This document shows positions 51,636 through 60,068 of a stretch of DNA of 64,000 nucleotides, one piece after another (position 1 is the stretch's first letter; each line of letters begins with the position of its first letter). Origin of the DNA: Lysinibacillus louembei (GTDB lineage: Bacteria; Bacillota; Bacilli; Bacillales_A; Planococcaceae). A program made the position numbers and the translations under genes. The stretch is taken from contig NZ_CP137624.1 in the NCBI RefSeq assembly GCF_033880585.1, positions 3,569,501-3,633,500 on the forward strand, read 5' to 3'. The notes under the pieces are model-generated. The model searched no databases. It was not told the DNA's origin and saw only the letters and a program-made list of their open reading frames with translations.

Positions 51636-52955
51636 TTACTCACCCTTTTTTAGTACTAATGGGCGATCGTTTTGTACAATATCCTCATAGCTTTCACGTT
51701 GAATTGCTAGCTGGTGTTCACCTGCTTCTACAAATACAACGGCTGGGCGCGGTACGCGGTTATAGTTTGAAGCCATTGAATAACCGTAAGCTCCCGTACA
51801 AAACATAGCTAAAATATCACCAGATTCTGCCTGCTGTAATGCGGCATCCACGATTAGCTTATCACCAGATTCACAAAGCTTACCAGCGACTGTATATGTG
51901 CTGCCCTTTGGCGCATTTGCTTTATTTGCAATAACCGCCTCATATTTTGCATCGTAAAGTGCTGGGCGAATATTGTCGCTCATCCCACCATCTACCGCAA
52001 TATATTCACGAACGTTTGGCACTGTTTTATGTGAGCCAATCGTATAAAGCGATGTGCCTGCATCCCCAACAAGTGAGCGACCTGGCTCAATCCAAATTTC
52101 TGGCATCGTTAATTTTAAAGCAGCTGCCTCTGCCTGTACAGTTTTAATCATTTCTGCTACATAGACATGTGGTGCAAGTGGCTTATCCTCTTCTGTATAG
52201 CGAATACCGAAGCCACCACCTAAATTTAAAACCGTGCATTCAAAGCGATGCTGTTCCTTCCACTCACCAATTTTTTTCATCAGCTTGCCAGCTGCTAAGC
52301 TAAAGCCATCTGTTTCAAAAATTTGTGAGCCAATATGGCAGTGCAAGCCTAAAAGCTGTAAAAATTCATGACCAATCACCGCATCAAATGCTTGATCTGC
52401 TTGCCCATTATTTAAATCGAAGCCGAATTTTGAATCGGCTTGACCTGTTGTAATAAAATCATGCGTGTGTGCTTCAACACCAGGTGTTACACGTAGTAAA
52501 ATGCGCATTGGCTGCTGCTTTGCCTCAGAAATTTCTTTTAGCAAGCTGATTTCATAAAAGTTATCAACAACGATACAGCCAATTTTCGTATCGAAGGCAA
52601 GCTCTAGCTCTGCGTAGGATTTATTGTTGCCATGAAAATGAATACGCTCTGCTGGGAACCCCGCCTTAATCGCTGTATATAATTCACCACCAGAAACAAC
52701 ATCTAGCGATAAATTTTCTTGCTCAGCTAATTGATAGGCAGCAACACAAGCAAATGCCTTTGAAGCATACGCTACTTCTGCTTTAACGCCTAGCTGTTTG
52801 AATGTGTCGATAAAACCACGTGCGCGCTCACGAATTAACGCTGTGTCATAAACGAATAACGGTGTACCATAGTTCTTTACTAACTCAACTGTATCTACTT
52901 CACCAATTGTCAAATGTCCATTGCTTGAAATGTTCTGTGTTCCGTATAAATGCAT
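51636..52955 (-). CDS. lysA: Diaminopimelate decarboxylase LysA
   Basis: Final enzyme of lysine synthesis, PLP-dependent, 439 residues. The PLP lysine is K66 in VAYASKAFAC; the glycine-rich LNLGGGFGIRY and the C-terminal active-site motif KLCESGDKL are present. The start at 52955 (MHLYGTQN) has GGAGGAG; the frame opens at 52979. In B. subtilis lysA also follows the spoVA cluster. Confidence 0.95.
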   Translation of the reverse strand: MHLYGTQNISSNGHLTIGEVDTVELVKNYGTPLFVYDTALIRERARGFIDTFKQLGVKAEVAYASKAFACVAAYQLAEQENLSLDVVSGGELYTAIKAGFPAERIHFHGNNKSYAELELAFDTKIGCIVVDNFYEISLLKEISEAKQQPMRILLRVTPGVEAHTHDFITTGQADSKFGFDLNNGQADQAFDAVIGHEFLQLLGLHCHIGSQIFETDGFSLAAGKLMKKIGEWKEQHRFECTVLNLGGGFGIRYTEEDKPLAPHVYVAEMIKTVQAEAAALKLTMPEIWIEPGRSLVGDAGTSLYTIGSHKTVPNVREYIAVDGGMSDNIRPALYDAKYEAVIANKANAPKGSTYTVAGKLCESGDKLIVDAALQQAESGDILAMFCTGAYGYSMASNYNRVPRPAVVFVEAGEHQLAIQRESYEDIVQNDRPLVLKKGE

Positions 52956-53029
52956 ATGTTCTCCTCCGTTATCGTTCAAAATTTGTATATGAGAACTTTA
53001 TCATAGGAGAGAACTGAGTGCAATGTACT

Positions 53030-54472
53030 TTATGCTCGTTTTCGCTGCTTCGCTCCTACAATATATGGCCTAAGTGCATCATCAGACATCGGGAAACGAA
53101 TAAAGACGCGCATAAATGCCTTCGGGAAAAACGGAATAAGCGGCCACATATATGGAACTTTCATTGGGCGCAATGCACATAAGTATGAGAAAATAATAAA
53201 CAGTGCGATAAAGAAGCCGTTTGCTTCAAATAACGCTGTCATAATTAATAAAAAGATACGGAAAACTTTAATCGAAATGCTCAGCTCGTAGTTTGGAATA
53301 GCAAAGGTGAAAATAGCAACAATCGCTGTATATAAGACAACCTCGCTTGAAAAAAGTCCAACATCAATCGCAATTTGCCCAATGACAATCCCCGCGATTA
53401 AGCCCATTGCGGTCGAAAGCGGGGTGGGCGTATGAATAGCGGCAATCCGCAAATACTCAATTCCTAAATCGGCAATTAAAATTTGTAGAAATAGCGGCAC
53501 TTCTGAGGATTCTGCTACACCTAAAAAAGAAAGTGAATCCGGTAATAGATGGCTTTCCTTCGCAAATAAATACCATAATGGCAGCAGCACTAAGCTCAAA
53601 AGTGCTGCCAGATAACGTAAAAGGCGCATCATTGAACCAATAAGTGGCGCTTGACGATATTCCTCAGCATGCTGTAAAAAATGGAATAACGTCACAGGCA
53701 TTAGCATGACAGAAGGCGATGTATCCACAATAATCGCAATATGCCCCTCCAGTAAATGCGCCGCTACAATATCAGGGCGTTCCGAATAGCGAACAAATGG
53801 AAGTGGATGGAATTTTTGCTTAAATAACCATTCTTCCAACGATTTATCCGCCATCGTCAAGCCATCATGGTCAATTAATTGAAAGCGCTCCTGCAACCAG
53901 TGCAGATGCTCGTCATTCACTAAATCTTGCATATAGCAAATCGCCACATCTGTTTTGCCAAGCTTGGACACTTGCATCAACTCAAAGCGTAAATCTGCAC
54001 TGCGAATTCGCCGACGAATCAGTCCTGTATTTTGTATAATATTTTCCGCAAAGCCATCACGTGAGCCACGAATCACCTTTTCATTATCAGGCTCTTCAGG
54101 ATTGCGCCCTGGATACTTGCGAAACTCTGCGCAATAGCAATGACCATGCTCTGTCACAAAGCCGATTCTACCGCTCAGCACCCCTAATAGAAAATCTTCA
54201 ATCGTTTCGACAGGCTCTTTGCCATGATAATTAAAATGCGCATCAAAATAGGCGGGCTCATCCTCAATATGCTCTCGTTCCTCAAACTGCAATTCAGCAA
54301 GCATATTTGTCAACGTTTCACTATCTACCAATCCTGAAATATAAACAGATAGCACTTCCATATTGCGCACAAAAATCGGCTTGATGCAAACATCAAACGA
54401 TTTCCCCTCACCTAAAGCCTGTCGTAAATACTGTTCTGCCTGCTCTAAAGTTGTAAAAAGCTGGTTCGTCAT
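53030..54472 (-). CDS. spoVAF: Stage V sporulation protein AF
   Basis: The 480-residue protein of the GerA/SpoVAF family has a soluble N-terminal half with RRRIRSADLRFE, the conserved segment HIAIIVDTSPSVMLMPVTLF near residue 240, and about five membrane helices in the C-terminal half. It belongs to the spore inner-membrane channel set for Ca-dipicolinate or germinant signalling. It overlaps the sigF stop by 4 bp. In B. subtilis spoVAA-AE lie between sigF and spoVAF; here they are absent. Ribosome site weak. Confidence 0.92.
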   Translation of the reverse strand: MTNQLFTTLEQAEQYLRQALGEGKSFDVCIKPIFVRNMEVLSVYISGLVDSETLTNMLAELQFEEREHIEDEPAYFDAHFNYHGKEPVETIEDFLLGVLSGRIGFVTEHGHCYCAEFRKYPGRNPEEPDNEKVIRGSRDGFAENIIQNTGLIRRRIRSADLRFELMQVSKLGKTDVAICYMQDLVNDEHLHWLQERFQLIDHDGLTMADKSLEEWLFKQKFHPLPFVRYSERPDIVAAHLLEGHIAIIVDTSPSVMLMPVTLFHFLQHAEEYRQAPLIGSMMRLLRYLAALLSLVLLPLWYLFAKESHLLPDSLSFLGVAESSEVPLFLQILIADLGIEYLRIAAIHTPTPLSTAMGLIAGIVIGQIAIDVGLFSSEVVLYTAIVAIFTFAIPNYELSISIKVFRIFLLIMTALFEANGFFIALFIIFSYLCALRPMKVPYMWPLIPFFPKAFMRVFIRFPMSDDALRPYIVGAKQRKRA

Positions 54473-55248
54473 TTTTTCACTGCCTTTTTCGTCGTTGTCA
54501 CATCCATCCACTGCTTCAACTGTGCTAATATTTTTTTCTCTAAGCGCGATACTTGCACTTGCGAAATACCGAGACGCTCTGCGATTTCCGTCTGCGTTAA
54601 ATCCGCAAAATAGCGCAAATAAATAATGGATTGCTCCCGCTTATCAAGCTTTGTCAGCATTTCCTTCAGCGGAATATATTCAAATGGCAGCTGTGATTTT
54701 TCATCATACATTTGATCCATCAATGTAATCGAATCACCATCATTTTCAAATAGCTGCTCATGTAAGGAGGCAGGATCACGCATCGCATCTGTTGCTACAA
54801 GTATGTCATCCTGCGTTACCCCTAAACGCTCCGCTAATTCTGAAATAGATGGTGGCTTTTCATTTGTTTTCATATACTCCTCTGTCGCATGGCGAATTTT
54901 ATAATTCAATTCGCGAATGGAGCGACTGACCTTCACCATGCCATCATCTCGTAAAAAGCGCTGAATTTCGCCGATAATCATCGGTACCGCATATGTTGAA
55001 AATTTCACTTCATACGACAAGTCAAATTTATCAATCGATTTCATCAAGCCAATACAGCCGATTTGAAATAAATCTTCAAGCTCCACGCCGCGCGATGAAA
55101 AGCGCTGGACAATCGACCATACCAATCTTGTATTGCCCTCAATCATTCGTTTCCTTGCATCGATATCCCCTTGCTGCGAATGCTCAATCAATACTCGCAT
55201 CTCTGCCTGCGTCAACAACACTTCTGAAGACTTCTCGATTGTCCTCAC
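54469..55248 (-). CDS. sigF: Forespore sigma factor SigF (SpoIIAC)
   Basis: The sigma-70 family factor has region 2 (NTRLVWSIVQRF, EDLFQIGCIGLMKSIDKFD), region 3 and region 4 (LTQTEIAERLGISQVQVSRL). It directs early forespore transcription and is held inactive by SpoIIAB. The start is uncertain. The frame is open to an ATG at 55269 inside spoIIAB. The GTG at 55248 directly touches AAAGGG. An ATC at 55239 has ideal spacing to GGGGTGAGG. GTG is used here by default. Family length (about 255) fits any of these. Confidence 0.92.
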   Translation of the reverse strand: MRTIEKSSEVLLTQAEMRVLIEHSQQGDIDARKRMIEGNTRLVWSIVQRFSSRGVELEDLFQIGCIGLMKSIDKFDLSYEVKFSTYAVPMIIGEIQRFLRDDGMVKVSRSIRELNYKIRHATEEYMKTNEKPPSISELAERLGVTQDDILVATDAMRDPASLHEQLFENDGDSITLMDQMYDEKSQLPFEYIPLKEMLTKLDKREQSIIYLRYFADLTQTEIAERLGISQVQVSRLEKKILAQLKQWMDVTTTKKAVKK

Positions 55249-55252
55249 CCCT

Positions 55253-55693
55253 TTACATGACTGACGCATGTGCCGATGATATTTTTTTCGTAAATGTCAC
55301 ACTCGTTCCTTCACCTTCAACTGATTGCACAACAAGCTCGTCCGCAAAGCTTTCCATAATCGTGAAACCCATGCCAGAGCGCTCTAAAGCAGCCTTCGTT
55401 GTAAATAAAGGCTCCATTGCCTGCGCAACATCACCAATGCCTTTTCCATAGTCTTGAATACTTACTTGTACCGTATCGCCAATTAATGTCGCACGTACTG
55501 TCACAACGCTTTTGCCATCCTCCTCATAGCCATGAATAATCGCATTGGATACAGCCTCTGAAATAATCGTTTTCAGCTCTGATAGCTCGTCCACTGTTGG
55601 ATCTAGCTGTGAAATAAAGCTCATAATCGCCATTCTTGCTAAGCTTTCATTGTCACTCTTTGCAATAAATGATAATGTCATTTCGTTATCCAT
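55253..55693 (-). CDS. spoIIAB: Anti-sigma-F factor and kinase SpoIIAB
   Basis: The 146-residue GHKL kinase has the N box SEAVSNAIIHGY, the G1 box DYGKGIGD and the G2 box RSGMGFTIMES. It binds and blocks sigma-F and phosphorylates SpoIIAA. The ATG at 55693 has AAGGGGGA at 6 bp; the frame opens with a TTG at 55699. Overlaps spoIIAA by 8 bp. Confidence 0.96.
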   Translation of the reverse strand: MDNEMTLSFIAKSDNESLARMAIMSFISQLDPTVDELSELKTIISEAVSNAIIHGYEEDGKSVVTVRATLIGDTVQVSIQDYGKGIGDVAQAMEPLFTTKAALERSGMGFTIMESFADELVVQSVEGEGTSVTFTKKISSAHASVM

Positions 55694-56039
55694 GAACAAT
55701 CCCCCTTATATGTGAAATAGCTGTCGGTTCATCTGCCTGCATCATATAAGATGCAAGCCCTGAAAATTGAAATATTTTCTGCATTGTCGCTGAAGGATTC
55801 AAAATGAGTATTTGACCACCTACGATGCTGAGCTCGCGCATCCTCCCTAAAATTAAGCCAATACCTGAGCTATCCATAAATTGTAAGCCCGCTAAATTCC
55901 AAATTAATGTCGTCACCTGTCCCTGCATAATGGTCTTCGAAATTTGCGCACGAATTTTTTCAGTCTCATGATGCCCAAGCTCCCCATACAATCGAATAAT
56001 CGCAATTTGCTCTGGGTACATCGAAATTTCATAATTCAT
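55686..56039 (-). CDS. spoIIAA: Anti-sigma-F factor antagonist SpoIIAA
   Basis: The 117-residue STAS-domain protein has the phosphorylation site DSSGIGLI (Ser57-Ser58; the second corresponds to the serine phosphorylated in B. subtilis). When unphosphorylated it takes SpoIIAB away from sigma-F. Ribosome site AGGAGGCGAAGC. First gene of spoIIAA-spoIIAB-sigF-spoVAF behind a sigma-H-type promoter. dacF, which precedes it in B. subtilis, is missing. Confidence 0.96.
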   Translation of the reverse strand: MNYEISMYPEQIAIIRLYGELGHHETEKIRAQISKTIMQGQVTTLIWNLAGLQFMDSSGIGLILGRMRELSIVGGQILILNPSATMQKIFQFSGLASYMMQADEPTAISHIRGIVHG

Positions 56040-56066
56040 AATGCTTCGCCTCCTCGTCTAACGCTA

Positions 56067-56091
56067 ATTCCACGACGAATAAGCTTTTCCT
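56067..56091 (-). promoter_or_regulatory. Sigma-H-type promoter of the spoIIA operon
   Basis: On the minus strand AGGAAAA, 11 bp, GTGGAAT: matches the sigma-H pattern (AGGAWWW and RNNGAAT). The B. subtilis spoIIA operon is transcribed by sigma-H. The start codon is about 28 bp downstream. Confidence 0.75.
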
Positions 56092-56102
56092 TCACACCTG
56101 AC

Positions 56103-56150
56103 AAAACTAGTGACACTTCGCTAAAACTAGTGCCTATACGCCAAAGTATG
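56103..56150 (+). repeat. Short tandem array, 20-bp units
   Basis: AAAACTAGTG at 56103 and 56123, exactly 20 bp apart, with a degenerate third unit near 56143. It abuts the sigma-H promoter of spoIIA on its upstream side. ACTAGT is itself palindromic. Confidence 0.5.
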
Positions 56151-56188
56151 GGAAAATGCGTAGGATTTTAAACATCAATTGCTGGTTA

Positions 56189-56285
56189 TTCTACATTTTT
56201 GAAAGTTTTTTCTACGTTTTCGGGATTTTATTCTACGTTTTTTGAGAATTATTCTACGTTTGCGAGGATTTATTCTACGTTCACA
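56189..56285 (+). repeat. Short tandem array, five 21-bp units
   Basis: TTCTAC starts at 56189, 56210, 56231, 56252 and 56273, exactly 21 bp apart, within a loose word TTATTCTACGTTT. It lies between spoIIAA and the 3D-domain gene, at the junction of host and prophage-like DNA. Confidence 0.88.
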
Positions 56286-56293
56286 CTAAAAAA

Positions 56294-56331
56294 CACCTAT
56301 AAAACCGAAGGAAATTCCGATTTTATAGGTG
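56294..56331 (-). terminator. Terminator of the 3D-domain gene
   Basis: CACCTATAAAA / TTTTATAGGTG stem with an inner CCGAAG/TTCCGA-like pairing; on the minus strand a T6 run follows. It lies 8 bp beyond the stop. Confidence 0.8.
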
Positions 56332-56338
56332 CCTTGAA

Positions 56339-56959
56339 TTATTCATATTTGCCAATCATCCTTAATTTCACATCATGCCTACCTATCCGATAAGATTCTG
56401 CCTCTGAGGAAACTAAAATATCTAATTTATACCCTTTTATTGCCCCGCCGGTGTCTAAAACGATAGCTTGAAATGTTTCATTAGGCGTTTGAATTTCTAC
56501 AATTGTCCATAAAGGAACGATATTTGTATCAGCTGCAATAATTCGATATTCATCATAATAAACGGATTTTCTCACATCGACCCCAGCTGCTGAAACACCG
56601 CTACAGCCATCACAATCTGGACCGTAATAGCTAGCATTAAATGTCATCCATTTACTTTTTTGTTGCTCTTGTTTTAACCTTTCTGCTTCTTTACTTGCTA
56701 TCTCTTGTAACTTTCTTCTTTTTGTATGCTCAATTGCACTAATTTTAGCTAGTTCATATTCTTCCCTTTTACTTTGTTCCATCATTCTTTGCCTATGTAT
56801 TTCTTTCACTTGATTTTTAACATTTATGTATTGTTCATGCTTATTGATTATTTGCAGAGGAGGAGATACTTGCGTTACATGGGTCGCTTTTAAATTGATG
56901 ATAAACCATCCCCACCATACTAAAGAAACTACAATTAGCAATATTATTTTTTTATTCAT
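56339..56959 (-). CDS. 3D-domain protein (YorM-like, lytic transglycosylase fold)
   Basis: The 206-residue protein has a signal anchor (4-21), a charged coiled-coil region (about 40-100) and a C-terminal 3D domain (about 105-206) with the acidic motif VLDTGGAIKGYKLDILV, resembling the MltA catalytic barrel. SPbeta carries a 3D-domain protein (YorM), so this gene may belong to the adjacent prophage-like region, though host YuiC/YocH-type proteins share the domain. Its ribosome site is poor. Confidence 0.7.
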   Translation of the reverse strand: MNKKIILLIVVSLVWWGWFIINLKATHVTQVSPPLQIINKHEQYINVKNQVKEIHRQRMMEQSKREEYELAKISAIEHTKRRKLQEIASKEAERLKQEQQKSKWMTFNASYYGPDCDGCSGVSAAGVDVRKSVYYDEYRIIAADTNIVPLWTIVEIQTPNETFQAIVLDTGGAIKGYKLDILVSSEAESYRIGRHDVKLRMIGKYE

Positions 56960-57077
56960 CTATCCGCTTAATCCTTGCGCTTTCTGTCGGCAGAACTAAA
57001 CTACCACCTTTCAATTTATATGTTTAATTAATTTTAAAGATATAGCTAAAAATTTTATTTAGCTCCAGCAGCTTCTA

Positions 57078-57263
57078 TCATTCATTATTTTTCTTTAATA
57101 GTTTATTTAATCTATAGGCTGATTCTGCTTCTAAATGGTACATTTCATTAGCTATTTCTAAGTTGATTGCAGTCATTTCAATATAGCCTTGTTCCATCTC
57201 TTTTACATATAGCCCTTTACACCTGCTTTTGCTACATCGCAACATATACACTTTATTTGTCAT
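57078..57263 (-). CDS. Small hypothetical protein with CxxxxC
   Basis: The 61-residue protein starts VYMLRCSKSRCKGLYVKE; the two cysteines could form half a zinc site. The rest is an acidic helix (EIANEMYHLEAESAYRLN). Ribosome site AGAGGTTC. Same direction as the flanking prophage-like genes. Not recognised. The gap 57264-57430 after it shows only AT-rich sequence. Confidence 0.55.
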   Translation of the reverse strand: MTNKVYMLRCSKSRCKGLYVKEMEQGYIEMTAINLEIANEMYHLEAESAYRLNKLLKKNNE

Positions 57264-57430
57264 AATTAGAACCTCTCAGGTTTCATTAGAAATAAAAAAT
57301 ATATTTAATTAATTTTTAAACAACAAACATTTATTTACTCACCTATTTTATGATGAAGAGGGGGCAACATCACAAAATAAATCAATCAATAAATATATTT
57401 AGCTGAAAACAGCATAGTTCCCAGCTAATA

Positions 57431-58402
57431 TTATATTTTATTTACAAGCTTCTCCTCAATTTCGAAGCTTCCGTAGTGTTCTTTCATAAATTCAATGTTT
57501 AACTCATCTAAAATTTTCCCTAGATAGTAGCCATGTATATTTTTATGCTTTCCATGGCGATCAGCTACTTGCTTTAAAATATCCGCAGTAAGCAGCATCT
57601 TCTTAGACTGCTGCATTTCTATGTATGCATAGTAACTAAAGCTGCTTCTCACAACTGTAGCAAGATTAAATGTTTCGTCCCCTAAATATGCCTTTAAACA
57701 ATTCCATATCCTATTTCGAATTGCAGGAGGGATGACTAGCATATCCTCAGAGTTCTTTCTTTTGAATGGCTTAAAAATATATTCACTATCAACAAATTCT
57801 GAATGTAAATTTTTATCTATTAACACTCGATTATATTTAATCAATCCCTGAAACAGCTCTTCGCTAATAGACAGTAGCCCTCTATTTAATTGAACATAGT
57901 ATTTGTCATTACTTTTTGATAAATTATCCACTGTCAATGTTTGAATTTCCTCAAAATTAACGGAGCCAATTCCTTCAAAAATACAAAGACCTATCAAATA
58001 ATATAAATTATTTTCTTGTTGTAGCCCTGCTAACAAATCTTCTTTTTGATAAATCGTGTTAAAGTTTTTATAAATATATTTGTCAATTGATTTCCGAGAA
58101 GTAGAAAATAGTCGATTTGTCTGATTTGTTACTAAACCATTCAATTCAGCCCATTTAATATATTGATTTAACAGCACGATATCTCTTCTTACTGAATTGC
58201 TGGACCTATAGCCATTTCCTAATAAAAATTTATCCAATTCGCTATAGGTCATATCATATAAATCAATTCCCTTTTTTTCTTCAATAGGTTTAGCATTTCT
58301 AAATATACCCATCACTTGATGTCTTTGAATACTATCTTCTGGGAACCCTTCAATAAAATATTTTTTTACATCAGCATTAAATAAATTTGTTACCGCTGTC
58401 AA
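57431..58402 (-). CDS. MrpR/YopR-like phage repressor with degenerate tyrosine-recombinase fold
   Basis: The 323-residue protein fits SPbeta YopR (MrpR, 325 residues) in length, gene order and fold type. Residues about 1-110 look like the core-binding domain of a tyrosine recombinase, about 120-310 like the catalytic domain. The Arg I position is lost (IFEGIGSVNFEEIQTL instead of GLR-x-SE). Box II keeps only one Arg (R252 in TVVRSSFSYYAY), and a possible Tyr remains in HGYYLGK (292-293). So it probably binds DNA without recombining it, as the SPbeta master repressor does. Start is TTG at 58402 after GGAGGGG. Confidence 0.7.
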   Translation of the reverse strand: MTAVTNLFNADVKKYFIEGFPEDSIQRHQVMGIFRNAKPIEEKKGIDLYDMTYSELDKFLLGNGYRSSNSVRRDIVLLNQYIKWAELNGLVTNQTNRLFSTSRKSIDKYIYKNFNTIYQKEDLLAGLQQENNLYYLIGLCIFEGIGSVNFEEIQTLTVDNLSKSNDKYYVQLNRGLLSISEELFQGLIKYNRVLIDKNLHSEFVDSEYIFKPFKRKNSEDMLVIPPAIRNRIWNCLKAYLGDETFNLATVVRSSFSYYAYIEMQQSKKMLLTADILKQVADRHGKHKNIHGYYLGKILDELNIEFMKEHYGSFEIEEKLVNKI

Positions 58403-58420
58403 AGAAACCCCTCCTCTATT

Positions 58421-59752
58421 TTATGTTTTCAATAAATCGCTTTCAGCTAGCATTTTATTCATTAGCCCAATTCCTTGATTTTCTTTTTCACCTCTAATTT
58501 GATTATCGCTCATTTGCTTTGTTCCAAATGTCTCCAACACAAAGTGTTTATTGAAATAATTTATATTGACTATTTTATTAAGTAAATGGAAGGAGATTTC
58601 ATGTTCCAGCATCGTTTTAAAAATATAGACATGCCAATAAAAAAATTTGTTTTTAAACAATAAAGAATTGCCGTCATTTAAATATTCGTCTTCATAATAC
58701 TCAAATAAATAGGTTAAATACTCGTTAAACTCCTCTGTCAGTTTGCCTGTTTTCGTCTGGTTATGCTTTTCAAACAAAGTATAAAAGGCATCTGACAAGA
58801 CGATATATGCTACTAGCTCGCCCATTTTCCTGTTTGGAACCGATACATTAGAAATTTTATTTCTTAATCGCCCCTCGACTTTCAAATTATTGACGATTCG
58901 ATCATTTATTCTTTCATGGCTTAATACTTGCAAACGAGATTTATCAATTGGCGTCATTTTAGATAATTCATATTGATACCTTGTCGCTTCCTTTGTCGTA
59001 TAATTTGAGATGCGAATTGGCATATAACCACTAATATGAGGATTTTCAATCCAAGCTCTATGTATCCCTGCTGTACGATGCATACCATCAATAATTTGCC
59101 CTATAAACTTGTCAGCAAAGCTTAATTCAAACGTTTTCTCATTATAATAAAGCTCCACCCCATCCTCTGAGGAGTCCTTAACTAAGTTATAAGCTAATTC
59201 ATTTTCAACTAAAACTCCCTGCAATACTTGCTCCTTTATTTCTCGAATGCTTGTCTCATTGAGCTTTGGAATAGAAAAAACAGCGTTATTGTAGGTCTTT
59301 CGTTTCCCCTCTCTCTGTATTTGTTCATCCCAAGTAAATAGCCCTTTATCATACATTTTCGCTATATCCTGTCTTGATACACCAACAATAAAAACATTGT
59401 CATTTAACTTAATCGCTGGTTTAAAGGACAGTGAAACGCTCGTATCGTTCTCTTCTTTTTTATATACGCGCATTCTTTCTATCTCTGGTGGGTTAAAATA
59501 GTGAGCAAGCCAGTCTTTTTCTTTCCCTAATGCTAGGGCAATTGCTTCACCGATTATACCTAATTCGATCATATCAATATTTTTTAATGTTGCTTCTGTA
59601 TTTAAAATTTGCAGCACATCACTTCGAGGAATATCATACTGCTTCTCTAATTGGCTCACTACTTCCTTTATTTTTTGAGGGCTTTTAATCAATCGTTCTA
59701 TATTTAGCTTTATTGTATGAACAATATCCTCCCTAGTTGCACCCAATTTCAT
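58421..59752 (-). CDS. YopQ-like protein with DGQHR-type motif
   Basis: The 443-residue protein carries GQIIDGMHRTAG (D222-R226), a variant of the IDGQHR motif of DndB/DGQHR-domain and ParB-like nuclease-fold proteins. It has helical N- and C-terminal parts with no other recognised domain. SPbeta YopQ has similar size and also lies next to yopR. The start at 59752 has GGAGGAG; the frame opens at 59791. It precedes the MrpR-like gene by 18 bp, so they form one operon. Biochemical role unknown. Confidence 0.65.
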   Translation of the reverse strand: MKLGATREDIVHTIKLNIERLIKSPQKIKEVVSQLEKQYDIPRSDVLQILNTEATLKNIDMIELGIIGEAIALALGKEKDWLAHYFNPPEIERMRVYKKEENDTSVSLSFKPAIKLNDNVFIVGVSRQDIAKMYDKGLFTWDEQIQREGKRKTYNNAVFSIPKLNETSIREIKEQVLQGVLVENELAYNLVKDSSEDGVELYYNEKTFELSFADKFIGQIIDGMHRTAGIHRAWIENPHISGYMPIRISNYTTKEATRYQYELSKMTPIDKSRLQVLSHERINDRIVNNLKVEGRLRNKISNVSVPNRKMGELVAYIVLSDAFYTLFEKHNQTKTGKLTEEFNEYLTYLFEYYEDEYLNDGNSLLFKNKFFYWHVYIFKTMLEHEISFHLLNKIVNINYFNKHFVLETFGTKQMSDNQIRGEKENQGIGLMNKMLAESDLLKT

Positions 59753-59823
59753 GTAAAGCTCCTCCATTCTATATTTTATATATTGTATCATACCACACCA
59801 ACAAAAATATAGTTAATTAATTT

Positions 59824-59976
59824 TTATGAAATGCATCGCTGATTATTTAGTTGATAATCTAATTCATCAATTTTTTGACATAGCTCAATAACATAATCAA
59901 TTAAATAAAATGCATCTATCTCTTTTTTTACAATTTGCAGTATTAATTCTTGCTTATATAATTCGTATTTATCCAT
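59824..59976 (-). CDS. 50-residue helical protein
   Basis: A 50-codon frame starting MDKYELYKQELILQIV and ending NNQRCIS, one long amphipathic helix pair. Ribosome site AGAGGTG at 7 bp. It lies between the S24 repressor gene and the YopQ-like gene, same direction, filling the otherwise empty gap. Not recognised. Confidence 0.55.
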   Translation of the reverse strand: MDKYELYKQELILQIVKKEIDAFYLIDYVIELCQKIDELDYQLNNQRCIS

Positions 59977-60068
59977 TGGTGAACACCTCTCATTTTACTT
60001 TTCTATATAGAGAAATAAAAGACCGAGCAAATAAGCCAAGTCTTTTTTATACTATTAAATGCATCATT

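Noticed and set aside
56189-56285. CRISPR array
   Set aside because: Unit of 21 bp has no separate repeat and unique spacer parts of CRISPR size, no cas genes are present, and the words are imperfect.
57431-58402. Active phage integrase
   Set aside because: The catalytic Arg I and the box II histidine are missing; it is better read as a recombinase-fold repressor.
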